A stretch of 64,000 nucleotides of DNA from Pseudomonas sp. MMS21 TM103 (GTDB lineage: Bacteria > Pseudomonadota > Gammaproteobacteria > Pseudomonadales > Pseudomonadaceae), in contig NZ_JAJISP010000008.1 of the NCBI RefSeq assembly GCF_022132145.1, positions 124,001 to 188,000 on the forward strand, in the 5' to 3' direction. Within the stretch, counting starts at the first letter, position 1. Each line of letters opens with the position of its first letter. The notes below the pieces were generated by a model, which worked only from the letters and a program-made list of their open reading frames with translations, searched no databases and was not told the origin of the DNA. Below, one piece after another: positions 1 through 7,773 of this stretch. The position numbers and the translations under genes are program-made.

Positions 1-2
1 AG

Positions 3-122
3 TTCAATCACTGCGTGCGCCTGAATTGTGGCATCCCCTGGAATCGCGAAGCTGAGCGGGCCTTGATGACCCTGGGCATGCTGGCCAGCCAGTTGTGTCT
101 GGAGGCAACGGCGAGTAGCTGA
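3..122 (+). CDS. 3' end of a PLP-dependent aminotransferase-like protein (probably MocR/GntR-type regulator), partial
   Basis: An open frame enters from the left edge and ends with TGA at 120-122, giving 39 residues. The peptide contains NHCVRLNCGIPWN followed by a short helix with LMTLGMLA. This resembles the end of the aminotransferase domain of MocR/PdxR-type GntR regulators and related class I/II aminotransferases, where an LRLNxG-type strand precedes a last helix. The start and any HTH domain lie outside the window, so regulator versus enzyme cannot be decided. Assignment is from family resemblance only. Confidence 0.5.
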   Translation, partial: FNHCVRLNCGIPWNREAERALMTLGMLASQLCLEATASS

Positions 123-167
123 ATGACCTTGCGGTTAACCCGAATCGGCAAGGTATTGCGTCTACCA

Positions 168-188
168 GGGCGAAGAGCTTTTTCGCCC
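168..188 (+). other. Hairpin immediately upstream of the VWA gene ribosome-binding site
   Basis: GGGCGAA (168-174) pairs with TTCGCCC (182-188) around a 7-base loop. The Shine-Dalgarno AAGGAG starts two bases further on. There is no T-run after the stem, so it is not a good terminator. It may be the 3' end structure of the upstream gene or may affect access to the ribosome-binding site. Inference only. Confidence 0.3.
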
Positions 189-202
189 CAAGGAGATGCG
201 TC

Positions 203-1927
203 ATGTCGAGGATTCGTGCGTTACATCCGCAACCGCTGCTGCAGGGATTTGCCGGTAGTCTGCTGCTGACCCTGGCCGCCTGCAATGCCGCCCAACCGGG
301 GCCGTCGCAGGTTGAAGTTGCTGATCAGGACTTGGCGGTAGTGGCCGCTGAGCAGCCCCAGGCGTCGCCGCGGGCCAAAAAAACCGAGTTGCAGCGACAT
401 GTCGTCGTCGCTTCGCTGCCGGCGGTGGGTCAACCTGGTGTTCCTATGGCGGACTATCTGCCGCCGACGTACCGCGAACAATATCGCGAGCAGTACCAGA
501 CAATCGCCGACAATCCGGTGCATGCCGTGGCCCAAATGCCGGTGTCGACCTTCAGTATCGATGTCGATACCGGCAGCTATGCCAACGTCCGCCGCTTTCT
601 CAATCAGGGCCAGTTGCCGCCAGCCGAGGCGGTGCGCCTGGAGGAGTTGGTCAATTATTTTCCTTACGCCTATCCGCTGCCGCAGGGCGATACGCCCTTT
701 GGCGTCGGCACCGAGTTGGCGGTGACACCCTGGAACCCGCAGAGCCGCTTGCTGCGCATCGCGATCAAGGCGGCGGATCTGTCGGTGGCGGCCATGCCGC
801 CGGCCAATCTGGTGTTTCTGGTGGATGTCTCGGGTTCGATGGATCGCCGCGAAGGCTTGCCTCTGGTGCAGAGCACCCTGAAATTGCTGGTCGAGCAATT
901 GCGCGCCGAGGACAGCGTCTCCCTGGTGGTGTACGCCGGTTCCTCCAGCGTGGTGCTGGAGCCGACTGCCGGCAGCGATAAGGCCAGGATTCGCGCGGCC
1001 ATCGATCAGTTGCGCGCCGGTGGTTCGACGGCCGGTGAGTCGGGCATTCAGCTGGCCTATCAGCAGGCGCAGCAGGGCTTTATCAAGAACGGCATCAACC
1101 GCATTCTGCTGGCCACCGATGGCGACTTCAACGTCGGTATCAGCGACTTTGAGGCCCTCAAGCAACTGGCGGCCGACAAGCGCAAGAGCGGGATTGCCCT
1201 GACCACCCTGGGCTTCGGCACCGACAACTACAACGAACGCCTGATGGAGCAACTAGCCGACGCCGGCGATGGTAACTACGCCTATATCGACAACCTGCGC
1301 GAGGCGCGCAAGGTGTTGGTCGATCAGCTCGGCTCGACCCTGGCGGTGGTGGCCAGGGACGTGAAAATCCAGGTCGAGTTCAACCCGGCCCAGGTCAGTG
1401 AATACCGTTTGCTCGGCTATGAAAACCGCGCGCTGAAGCGGGAAGACTTCAGCAACGACCAGGTCGATGCCGGTGAGATCGGTGCCGGCCATACGGTGAC
1501 CGCGCTCTATGAAATAGTCCCGGCCGGCAATAAGGGCTGGTTGGAGCCGCTGCGCTATCAGCCGGCGGAAATAACCACTCGCAAACAGGGCGAGTTGGCG
1601 CTGCTGCGCGTCCGTTACAAGGCGCCGCAGCAGGGCAGCAGCCGCCTGTTGGAAATCCCCATCGAGGCGCAACGCAGTGCGCCGGCAATCGCCCAGGCCA
1701 GCGAGGACTTGCGTTTCGCCGCCGCCGTCGCGGCCTTTGCCCAGCAGCTCAAAGGCGCCCAGTACATGGGTGAGTTCGACCTGGCCGCCAGCGCCGACCT
1801 GGCGCGTAGCAGCAAGGGCGAGGACCGCTTCGGCCTGCGCGGCGAGTTCGTACAACTGGTCGAATTGGCGCAAAGCCTGCAAACTCCGTCTTCACTGCCC
1901 GCGCCCAGCGCTGCCAAGGTCGACTAG
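203..1927 (+). CDS. YfbK-type von Willebrand factor A domain lipoprotein
   Basis: This 574-residue protein has a lipoprotein signal ending in LTLAAC with Cys27, so it is probably membrane anchored and faces the periplasm. The region around residues 110-160 (STFSIDVDTGSYANVRRF) is typical of the N-terminal domain of YfbK-like proteins. A VWA domain follows at about 200-385 with a MIDAS motif DVSGS at residues 208-212, and a C-terminal DUF3520-like part completes the family architecture. The ATG at 203 follows AAGGAG. The stop is one base before the GTG of the ECF sigma gene, so the two are probably co-translated. VWA domains bind protein partners through a metal ion; the partner is unknown. 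It may act as a surface sensor for the sigma/anti-sigma pair (inference). Confidence 0.88.
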   Translation: MSRIRALHPQPLLQGFAGSLLLTLAACNAAQPGPSQVEVADQDLAVVAAEQPQASPRAKKTELQRHVVVASLPAVGQPGVPMADYLPPTYREQYREQYQTIADNPVHAVAQMPVSTFSIDVDTGSYANVRRFLNQGQLPPAEAVRLEELVNYFPYAYPLPQGDTPFGVGTELAVTPWNPQSRLLRIAIKAADLSVAAMPPANLVFLVDVSGSMDRREGLPLVQSTLKLLVEQLRAEDSVSLVVYAGSSSVVLEPTAGSDKARIRAAIDQLRAGGSTAGESGIQLAYQQAQQGFIKNGINRILLATDGDFNVGISDFEALKQLAADKRKSGIALTTLGFGTDNYNERLMEQLADAGDGNYAYIDNLREARKVLVDQLGSTLAVVARDVKIQVEFNPAQVSEYRLLGYENRALKREDFSNDQVDAGEIGAGHTVTALYEIVPAGNKGWLEPLRYQPAEITTRKQGELALLRVRYKAPQQGSSRLLEIPIEAQRSAPAIAQASEDLRFAAAVAAFAQQLKGAQYMGEFDLAASADLARSSKGEDRFGLRGEFVQLVELAQSLQTPSSLPAPSAAKVD

Positions 1928-1928
1928 C

Positions 1929-2525
1929 GTGACTGCCCATCCTGTTGTGCCACTGTCCGACGAAGAGGACGCCGCCTTGTTGCGGCGTTATCGCCAGGGT
2001 GATGCCGAGGCCTTTGCGCTGCTTTATCAGCGTCATCGCCTCGGCCTGTTTCGTTTTCTCTGTGGCCTGTGCGGCGACCCGACGCTGGCCGAGGAGGTTT
2101 TCCAGGACACCTGGATAAGCCTGATCCGCAGCCAGTCGCTGCAGCGCGAGGCGGTGCTGTTCAAGACCTGGCTGTACCAGATCGCGCGCAATCGGCTGAT
2201 CGATCACTGGCGCAAAAGCGGCCGCCTGCAGGCAAAGCATGAGGCGTTCGACGAGCAGTTGCATGATCTGCCGTGCCGCGAGAGCGATCCTGAGCAGCAG
2301 TTCGGCCTGAGTCGCGATAAGCAGCGCTTGCAGGCGGCGCTGAATGATCTGCCAGCTGAGCAACGGGAAGTCTTCCTGCTGCGCGCCCACGGCGATCTGG
2401 AGCTGCACGAGATCGCCGAGTTGACTCGCACGCCGGCGGAAACGGTGAAGAGCCGTTTGCGTTATGCGTTGCAGAAATTACGCCGGCTGCTGGCTGACCC
2501 GGCCGCCGAGGAGTTGCCCGTATGA
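1929..2525 (+). CDS. ECF-type RNA polymerase sigma factor
   Basis: A 198-residue sigma-70 family factor of the extracytoplasmic-function class. Region 2 lies at about residues 20-90 (LAEEVFQDTW, then FKTWLYQIARN, the core-binding and -10 recognition helices). Region 4 lies at about 130-185 (LPAEQREVFLLR, then an HTH ending ETVKSRLRYALQKLRR). GTG at 1929 is chosen because it begins one base after the upstream stop, weakly preceded by AAGG, and gives a normal ECF length. An open frame extends further upstream inside the VWA gene but is not coding-like. The last codon overlaps the next ATG (ATGA). The promoters it reads are unknown. Confidence 0.88.
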   Translation: MTAHPVVPLSDEEDAALLRRYRQGDAEAFALLYQRHRLGLFRFLCGLCGDPTLAEEVFQDTWISLIRSQSLQREAVLFKTWLYQIARNRLIDHWRKSGRLQAKHEAFDEQLHDLPCRESDPEQQFGLSRDKQRLQAALNDLPAEQREVFLLRAHGDLELHEIAELTRTPAETVKSRLRYALQKLRRLLADPAAEELPV

Positions 2526-3232
2526 ACCGCGATCAATACGACCCGCAAGATGTGGCGCAAGAACGGGCCTTGCTCGAACACTTTCGCGTCCAGAGCCAGG
2601 CCGAACCCAGTGCCGGTCTGGATGCGCGGATCCTGGCCGCGGCCCGTGCCGCACAGCCCTCAGTTAGGCCGAGCTGGAGTCAGCGCCTGCATCGCTGGTT
2701 GTTCGGTCATGCTGGTCGGCAACGCTGGTCGCTGGCGGTGGCTGGTTTGGCAAGCGTCGGCATTGGCGTCAGCCTGACCTTGCGCACGTTGGAGCAAGCG
2801 CCTGATGACTTTGCTGCGCCGATGCCGCGTGCCGTAATGGCCCCAGCCGCACCCATGGCCGATACCGAAGCGCCGCCTGCTCTGCTGCGCGAGCAAGCGG
2901 CGGCGCCTGGTTACGCCGAGCCGCGGCAAAAAATCGAGAAGCATAAGTCAATGTCAGCCCTCATGGAGGGCGCAGTCAAGCAAGCACCTGCCGAGGCCGA
3001 AGCCTTGGCTGACGCTCCGGCGTCGAGTGCAGAGCTGCCGGACAGTCTGGGTTCTATGCCTGCGGCCAGCATGGCAGCGACCCGGGATGCGGAAAACATG
3101 CTCATGCAGCTGCTTGAGCTGCGCCGCGCAGGCAAGACTCAGGAGGCGCGGCGCCTGCAACAACGCCTGCAGCTGGATTACCCGCAGATGGAGATCGAGG
3201 CGCAACTTGAACGAATCGGGAGAAGCCGTTAG
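2522..3232 (+). CDS. Single-pass membrane protein, putative anti-sigma factor partner of the ECF sigma
   Basis: A 236-residue protein whose ATG overlaps the sigma stop (ATGA), so translation is coupled. The N-terminal ~65 residues are charged and cytoplasmic-like. One membrane segment is predicted at about 69-87 (LAVAGLASVGIGVSLTL). An Ala/Pro-rich periplasmic linker follows, then a C-terminal helix (LLELRRAGKTQEARRL, then LDYPQMEIEAQL). Topology, size and position fit an anti-sigma factor, but no ZAS zinc motif (HxxxCxxC) is visible. The role is inferred from context rather than from recognised homology. Confidence 0.6.
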   Translation: MNRDQYDPQDVAQERALLEHFRVQSQAEPSAGLDARILAAARAAQPSVRPSWSQRLHRWLFGHAGRQRWSLAVAGLASVGIGVSLTLRTLEQAPDDFAAPMPRAVMAPAAPMADTEAPPALLREQAAAPGYAEPRQKIEKHKSMSALMEGAVKQAPAEAEALADAPASSAELPDSLGSMPAASMAATRDAENMLMQLLELRRAGKTQEARRLQQRLQLDYPQMEIEAQLERIGRSR

Positions 3233-3321
3233 CAGGCCGCTGCCATAAGTCGGCCGCAGGTTGAGAAAAGCCGTATAAGCACTGCACGGCAGACTTGCTA
3301 GATGTCGGAGGAGGGGGGAGC

Positions 3322-3357
3322 ATGGTGCTCTACCCTTACTGCGATTGTGCTTGTTGA
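3322..3357 (+). CDS. Possible 11-residue leader peptide coupled to the lipoprotein gene
   Basis: ATG at 3322 is preceded by a very strong purine run (GGAGGAGGGGGGAG, 3307-3320). It encodes MVLYPYCDCAC and stops with TGA at 3355-3357. That stop overlaps the lipoprotein ATG at 3357 as TGATG. The lipoprotein itself has no good Shine-Dalgarno, so reinitiation from this mini-ORF is a plausible way to translate it. The peptide has three Cys in its last five residues. No homolog is known to me. Confidence 0.4.
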   Translation: MVLYPYCDCAC

Positions 3358-3860
3358 TGATCAGCTTCCGCTTTCTGCTTTTGCTTCTGGCTCTACTGGC
3401 GATGAGTGCGTGCGACGATGAAAAGTTCACGACTGCTGTGCCGCAAGCGCCTGCCAAGCCCTCCACATCCGTTGTGCCAGCGCCGGCTGCAGATGTAGCG
3501 CCCACACCCGCCCCTAAACCGTTAACCAAGCCCGTCGACAAGCCAGTAAACGAGCCTGCTCGACCCAAGCCGAAGCCTGCCGTGGTCAGCAAGCCGGTGG
3601 CCAAAAAAGACAGTGTTGTTGTCGCTCCACCCCGGGCGGATCTGGACTTGAGTCTGCCGGCGGATCTGTTTGAAGAGTTGGAGTCGCTCGTCGCCCCGGA
3701 TGAGCTGCCGTCGCCGGCCTTGCTGCCGCCACTATTCCGGGAAGAACAGGCAGGAGAAAGCCCCTTTCAGCTCAATGGAAAACTGATCACCAATGAGCGC
3801 GGCGATGACTATTTGGATTCGCTAGAAGGCGCCGAACTGCAGTTCGAGTTCAAGCGATAG
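3357..3860 (+). CDS. Proline-rich lipoprotein of unknown function
   Basis: The 167-residue product begins MISFRFLLLLLALLAMSAC, a lipoprotein signal with lipobox AMSAC and Cys19. Residues ~28-85 are a Pro/Lys/Ala/Val-rich linker, which probably spans periplasm or peptidoglycan. The C-terminal part (LSLPADLFEELESLV, then FQLNGKLITNERGDDY) is more ordered. The frame could start at an in-frame TTG at 3345, but ATG 3357 gives the better signal peptide and is stop-coupled to the mini-ORF in front. Similar Pseudomonas proteins are often automatically named IF-2-like because of the low-complexity linker; that name should not be used. Confidence 0.7.
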   Translation: MISFRFLLLLLALLAMSACDDEKFTTAVPQAPAKPSTSVVPAPAADVAPTPAPKPLTKPVDKPVNEPARPKPKPAVVSKPVAKKDSVVVAPPRADLDLSLPADLFEELESLVAPDELPSPALLPPLFREEQAGESPFQLNGKLITNERGDDYLDSLEGAELQFEFKR

Positions 3861-4008
3861 CCGGAATGAAGTGGTCGCACTGGTGCGCCAGGTTAGTCCA
3901 CTTCAATTGTTTTGCTCTGGCTGGGGTGCAAGCGCGGTAAGCGAATGGGCAGATCCAATCGCTTCGATGAATTATCCCCCGGTTAATCCTCCGGCCCATA
4001 TTACAAAT

Positions 4009-4041
4009 AATGCCGCTTACTCGGTTCAAGTGAGCGGCATT
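4009..4041 (-). terminator. Intrinsic terminator after the 95-residue small protein
   Basis: Twelve-base arms AATGCCGCTTAC (4009-4020) and GTGAGCGGCATT (4030-4041), with one G-T pair, enclose a 9-base loop. Read on the minus strand the stem is followed by a T-rich ATTTGTAAT, and it sits 33 bases beyond the stop of the gene ending at 4075. Confidence 0.65.
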
Positions 4042-4074
4042 ACGCGGTGCGAGGGGTTGGCGGTACAGGCTATT

Positions 4075-4362
4075 TCAGTCGACGTGGTAGTTGAGCACGC
4101 TGTTTTGTTCTTTCAGTGCCTTGCGCATTTCTGCTGGAATATTGCCGGAGCGAACAGCGAGCTCCAGGCGAATTTCTTCTAGGCTTTGCGCAAAAGCTTG
4201 CGCGTCGTCACGCTGGGCGGAGCTGAGGACTCGGCTGTAGGCAGTGACATCGTCGGCGTCCAGGAGGGAGAGGACAATGCCGCCGTCTGGGCGGCGCGGG
4301 CTGAAAGTGACGCGTAAAGGAGCAAACAACTGTTCGACGAATTGGCGATTGATGCTATCCAT
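4075..4362 (-). CDS. Small DUF3509-like protein
   Basis: A 95-residue soluble protein without signal peptide or membrane segment. The pattern FVEQLFAPLRVTFSPRRPDG followed by a helix-rich half fits the small, Pseudomonas-restricted DUF3509 family as I remember it; function unknown. The ATG at 4362 has GGAGAA upstream on the minus strand. It lies 58 bases downstream of another small gene on the same strand, shares with it an xxFAPxx...F pattern near the N-terminus, and ends at a clear terminator, so the two may form a unit. An open frame on the opposite strand (3871-4182) overlaps it but has no coding signature. Confidence 0.6.
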   Translation of the reverse strand: MDSINRQFVEQLFAPLRVTFSPRRPDGGIVLSLLDADDVTAYSRVLSSAQRDDAQAFAQSLEEIRLELAVRSGNIPAEMRKALKEQNSVLNYHVD

Positions 4363-4420
4363 GACCGTTCTCCATCCTGAGGCTAATCACTTAAGACCTC
4401 TGTGATGTGGTGAAGTTCGG

Positions 4421-4642
4421 TCAGGCCAGTAGCGATTGGCGCGCGCGCTCGATTACCTGCGGCAAGGACTCGCTGCTGTACTGCTCGGGGTACAGGCGCT
4501 GGGTATGCTGGGCAATACCGGCCTGATTGACGATAGTGAAGCTGAAGTTACCCTTGCGGCTGGCAAGAATGCGGCAATCGAATGGCGCAAAGGCGTTGGA
4601 TAGGGTGCGAATGGCATCCTGAATTTGGTGTTGAGTATTCAT
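4421..4642 (-). CDS. Small protein of unknown function, possible DUF3509 relative
   Basis: A 73-residue product with an N-terminal amphipathic helix, then LSNAFAPFDCRILASRKGNF and a C-terminal helix (PQVIERARQSLL). It has no membrane segment. The FAPFDC-RILASRKGNFSF stretch parallels the FAPLRVTFSPRRPDG stretch of the downstream small protein, suggesting distant paralogy. No clear Shine-Dalgarno precedes ATG 4642 (upstream sequence is A/C-rich), which weakens the start call. Function unknown. Confidence 0.5.
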   Translation of the reverse strand: MNTQHQIQDAIRTLSNAFAPFDCRILASRKGNFSFTIVNQAGIAQHTQRLYPEQYSSESLPQVIERARQSLLA

Positions 4643-5200
4643 TTTTTGGGGTGTTTCCTAAAACAACGGGCGCGTCATTGCGCTAAATAATGCTCCAGGC
4701 TTCGACTTATAGCCGAAGGCATGAGTCTGGTCGGAGCGGGACTGCGCACATAAGTTCAGTATTGGCTGGTGCTTATGCGGGTCGGTACTTCGGAGGCAGG
4801 CTGAGTCAGTGCTTGCGCAAGACGGCCTGATCAGTCAGCAGGTTGGGTCTGGTAAGGAACTGTGCGGCATAGCCTGATGGGGCGTATGCGTTCTTTACCT
4901 GGATTCCATCGAGGGGGCCAGAAGGCCTGAATGACTTACAGCGTGGTACTAACGGGCCGGATGGTAACTGCTTGATAAAGTATTAGCCAGCTGAATCTGC
5001 ACAGGGCACGGATAATACCCTGGTAGAAGCCAGCTGGCGGAGGGGCGGCATACCGGCGATCCACTAGCAGTCGGCAAACTCATGGGCTCAGTCGATGCAA
5101 TGATTGTCGCCCAGCAGGGTCGAGCGGCGCATCGGATGCAATTTAGCCCATGCTCCGTTACGATTAGCCCACTTTTGCTTTCATCTCGCGACGGTTTTAG
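4643..5200. other. 558-base intergenic region upstream of dnaX, no gene seen
   Basis: I see no convincing coding frame, tRNA or SRP RNA here. The SRP RNA core sequence was looked for because it neighbours dnaX in some genomes, and it is absent. Small dyads include CTTGCGCAAG (4813-4822). The region must hold the promoters of the minus-strand small gene at 4642 and of dnaX. Confidence 0.5.
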
Positions 5201-7252
5201 ATGAGTTATCAGGTTCTTGCACGAAAGTGGCGTCCGCGCTCGTTTCGCGAAATGGTCGGCCAGGCCCATGTGCTCAAGGCGCTGATCAACGCCCTCGACA
5301 GTCAACGCCTGCATCACGCCTACCTGTTTACAGGTACCCGTGGCGTTGGCAAGACCACAATTGCGCGCATTATCGCCAAGTGCCTGAACTGCGAAAGCGG
5401 CATCAGTTCGACACCTTGCGGTGTCTGCTCTATCTGCAAGGAGATCGACGAGGGGCGTTTCGTCGATCTCATCGAGGTCGATGCTGCCAGTCGTACCAAG
5501 GTTGAAGACACGCGCGAGCTACTGGATAACGTGCAGTATTCGCCGAGCCGCGGGCGCTTCAAGGTCTACCTGATCGACGAAGTGCACATGCTGTCCTCGC
5601 ATTCGTTCAACGCCTTGCTCAAGACCCTGGAAGAGCCGCCGCCCCACGTCAAATTCCTGCTGGCAACCACTGACCCGCAGAAGCTGCCGATGACCATTCT
5701 GTCGCGCTGCTTGCAGTTCTCTCTGAAGAACATGCCGCCGGAGCGGGTGGTGGAGCACCTGACCCATGTGTTGGGTGCGGAAAATATTCCGTTTGAAGAG
5801 GATGCCCTCTGGCTGCTCGGTCGGGCAGCCGATGGTTCGATGCGCGACGCGATGAGCCTCACCGACCAGGCGATTGCCTTCGGCGAAGGCAAGGTGCTGG
5901 CTGCGGACGTGCGGGCGATGCTTGGCACTCTCGATCACGGTCAGGTGTATGGCGTGCTGCATGCTTTGCTCGAGGGTGATGCGCGCGGCCTGATCGACGC
6001 CGTGCGCCATTTGGCTGAGCAGGGTCCTGACTGGAATGGCGTGCTGGCGGAGATTCTCAATGTCCTGCACCGCGTGGCTATCGCTCAGGCGCTGCCGGAT
6101 GCGGTCGACAACGGCCAGGGTGACCGCGATCGGGTGCTGGCATTGGCCGAAGTATTGCCAGCCGAAGACGTGCAGTTCTACTACCAGATGGGCCTGATCG
6201 GTCGGCGTGACCTGCCGTTGGCGCCGGATCCGCGTAGTGGCTTCGAGATGGTGTTGTTGCGCATGCTGGCGTTTCGGCCCGCCGATAGCGGCGATGGGCC
6301 GAGGGTGGCGCTAAAGCCGCTAGGGATTAGCCAGGCCACAGCTGATCCCCGTCCCAACCCAGTGGCCGGCACTGCTGTGGTTGTGTCGGCTGCCGTTGTC
6401 GAGGCAGAAGCTGCGCCTGTGCTGGTTGCAGCCGTTACACCTGAGCCGCCAGTTGCGCCGATCGAGCCCCAGGCATCGGTCGAATCGGAGGCTGCGGTTG
6501 CCGCATCCCCGGTTGTCGCCGCGCCGCCGACTGCGGCGGCGGCCGCGACGATTGCTAAAGTGACGAATTTGCCCTGGGAAGAGCAGGCCGCTGCGGTTGA
6601 GGACTGTGCGCCACTGGCTGAGCCGGTCTCGGCGTCGCCGCCAGCCGAGGCGTTGGCGGTGCAGCCCGCCAGCATTGCGCCGCCGGTCGAGGTCGGTAGC
6701 GACAGCGATGATGAGCCGCCGCCGGGCGATTATGATTATGTGGAGATGGATGCGCAGTCGTTCGACTACGATTTCGACGCGGTTGATTCCGTTGCCTCCG
6801 TCGAGCCGGAGCCGCAGCTCGCTGCGAAGCCGGCGACCGGCCTGGCTGCAGACTGGTTGGAGCTGTTTCCCAAGCTTGGCCTGTCTGGCATGACCGGCAG
6901 TATCGGTGCCAACTGCACGCTGATGGCGGTCGAGGGTGATAGCTGGTTGCTGCATCTCGATCCTGGACACAGTGCGTTATTCAATGCGACCCAGCAGCGT
7001 CGTTTGAATGATGCCCTGAATCAGTATCATGGGCGCGAGTTAAGCCTGCAGATCGAGTTGTGTGTACCCGAACAGGAAACTCCGGCTCAGGCCGCGGCAC
7101 GCAAGCGCGCCAATCGCCAGCGCGAGGCAGAAGAGTCGATCCACGGCGATCCACTGGTGCAACAAATGATTCAGCAATTCGCCGCAGTTATCCGCGTGGA
7201 CAGTATCGAACCCGTAGATACTCAAGTTAACTCCCTGATTACCGAGGACTAG
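5201..7252 (+). CDS. dnaX: DNA polymerase III subunit tau (clamp-loader ATPase)
   Basis: A 683-residue clamp-loader motor subunit that loads the beta clamp and, through its C-terminus, couples polymerase and helicase. The AAA+ domain has Walker A GTRGVGKT at residues 45-52, a four-Cys zinc site (C64, C73, C76, C79), Walker B LIDEVH around 124-129 and sensor SRC at 168-170. Residues ~370-550 are a long Ala/Pro/Val/Glu-rich linker, followed by the tau C-terminal domain. I saw no A-AAA-AAG slippery heptamer of the kind that makes gamma in E. coli, so any gamma form would arise otherwise. It leads a dnaX-ybaB-recR cluster. Confidence 0.97.
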   Translation: MSYQVLARKWRPRSFREMVGQAHVLKALINALDSQRLHHAYLFTGTRGVGKTTIARIIAKCLNCESGISSTPCGVCSICKEIDEGRFVDLIEVDAASRTKVEDTRELLDNVQYSPSRGRFKVYLIDEVHMLSSHSFNALLKTLEEPPPHVKFLLATTDPQKLPMTILSRCLQFSLKNMPPERVVEHLTHVLGAENIPFEEDALWLLGRAADGSMRDAMSLTDQAIAFGEGKVLAADVRAMLGTLDHGQVYGVLHALLEGDARGLIDAVRHLAEQGPDWNGVLAEILNVLHRVAIAQALPDAVDNGQGDRDRVLALAEVLPAEDVQFYYQMGLIGRRDLPLAPDPRSGFEMVLLRMLAFRPADSGDGPRVALKPLGISQATADPRPNPVAGTAVVVSAAVVEAEAAPVLVAAVTPEPPVAPIEPQASVESEAAVAASPVVAAPPTAAAAATIAKVTNLPWEEQAAAVEDCAPLAEPVSASPPAEALAVQPASIAPPVEVGSDSDDEPPPGDYDYVEMDAQSFDYDFDAVDSVASVEPEPQLAAKPATGLAADWLELFPKLGLSGMTGSIGANCTLMAVEGDSWLLHLDPGHSALFNATQQRRLNDALNQYHGRELSLQIELCVPEQETPAQAAARKRANRQREAEESIHGDPLVQQMIQQFAAVIRVDSIEPVDTQVNSLITED

Positions 7253-7256
7253 CACC

Positions 7257-7583
7257 ATGATGAAAGGTGGCATGAGCGGCCTGATGAAACAGGCCCAGCA
7301 GATGCAAGAGAAAATGCAGAAGATGCAGGAAGAGTTGGCTAACGCCGAAGTGACCGGTCAATCCGGTGCCGGCCTGGTCAGCGTGGTGATGACCGGTCGG
7401 CATGACGTCAAGCGCGTGAGCCTGGACGACAGCCTGATGCAGGAAGACAAGGAAATCCTCGAGGATCTGATCGCTGCGGCAGTCAACGATGCAGTGCGCA
7501 AGGTCGAGCAGAACAGTCAGGACAAAATGTCCGGTGTGACCGCAGGCATGCAGCTGCCCCCTGGCTTCAAAATGCCGTTCTGA
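7257..7583 (+). CDS. ybaB: YbaB/EbfC family nucleoid-associated protein
   Basis: A 108-residue DNA-binding protein of the YbaB/EbfC family, a dimeric nucleoid-associated factor. The N-terminal Met/Lys/Gln-rich helix (MKQAQQMQEKMQKMQEEL), the central strand VTGQSGAGLVSVVMTG and the C-terminal PPGFKMPF tail are diagnostic. It starts 4 bases after dnaX, with two adjacent ATGs (7257 and 7260) and GAGGA inside the dnaX end acting as ribosome-binding site. Position between dnaX and recR is the classical arrangement and implies co-transcription. Confidence 0.95.
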   Translation: MMKGGMSGLMKQAQQMQEKMQKMQEELANAEVTGQSGAGLVSVVMTGRHDVKRVSLDDSLMQEDKEILEDLIAAAVNDAVRKVEQNSQDKMSGVTAGMQLPPGFKMPF

Positions 7584-7617
7584 TCCGGGGCGTCCAGCCA
7601 GCGCACATGACTGCGTT

Positions 7618-7678
7618 GCAAGCAGGCACGGGCATCCTCATTTACAGCTAGTAAACTCCGGTGCCCGCGCCTGCTTGC
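7618..7678. repeat. Large inverted repeat between ybaB and recR (REP-like)
   Basis: Arms GCAAGCAGGCACGGGCATCC (7618-7637) and CGGTGCCCGCGCCTGCTTGC (7659-7678) pair over 20 positions with few mismatches. The centre contains a second dyad TTTAC...GTAAA. This is a palindromic intergenic element of the type common in pseudomonads. It may stabilise or end the dnaX-ybaB message. There is no T-run after it on either strand. Confidence 0.55.
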
Positions 7679-7773
7679 GCCTTGTCCTGCACGTCGTCTG
7701 ACCACCCCTGGCAGCGGCGTTGATCCCCAAGTCAAAAGCTTGCATAACATTCCTGTAGCCAGCGAGTACTCCC

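Noticed and set aside
221..1252. Long open frame on the minus strand opposite the VWA gene
   Set aside because: The VWA lipoprotein has clear domain motifs, a lipobox and a ribosome-binding site; the antisense frame has shadow composition rich in Gln/Arg/His and no domain.
3871..4182. 103-codon plus-strand frame
   Set aside because: It overlaps the better-supported minus-strand small gene and its terminator, and has no ribosome-binding site or recognisable features.
4643..5200. SRP (4.5S) RNA gene next to dnaX
   Set aside because: The conserved SRP core (GGTCAGGTCCGGAAGG) is absent.
5201..7252. Programmed -1 frameshift in dnaX
   Set aside because: No A-AAA-AAG heptamer with stimulatory stem was seen; the frame runs uninterrupted to a tau-length product.
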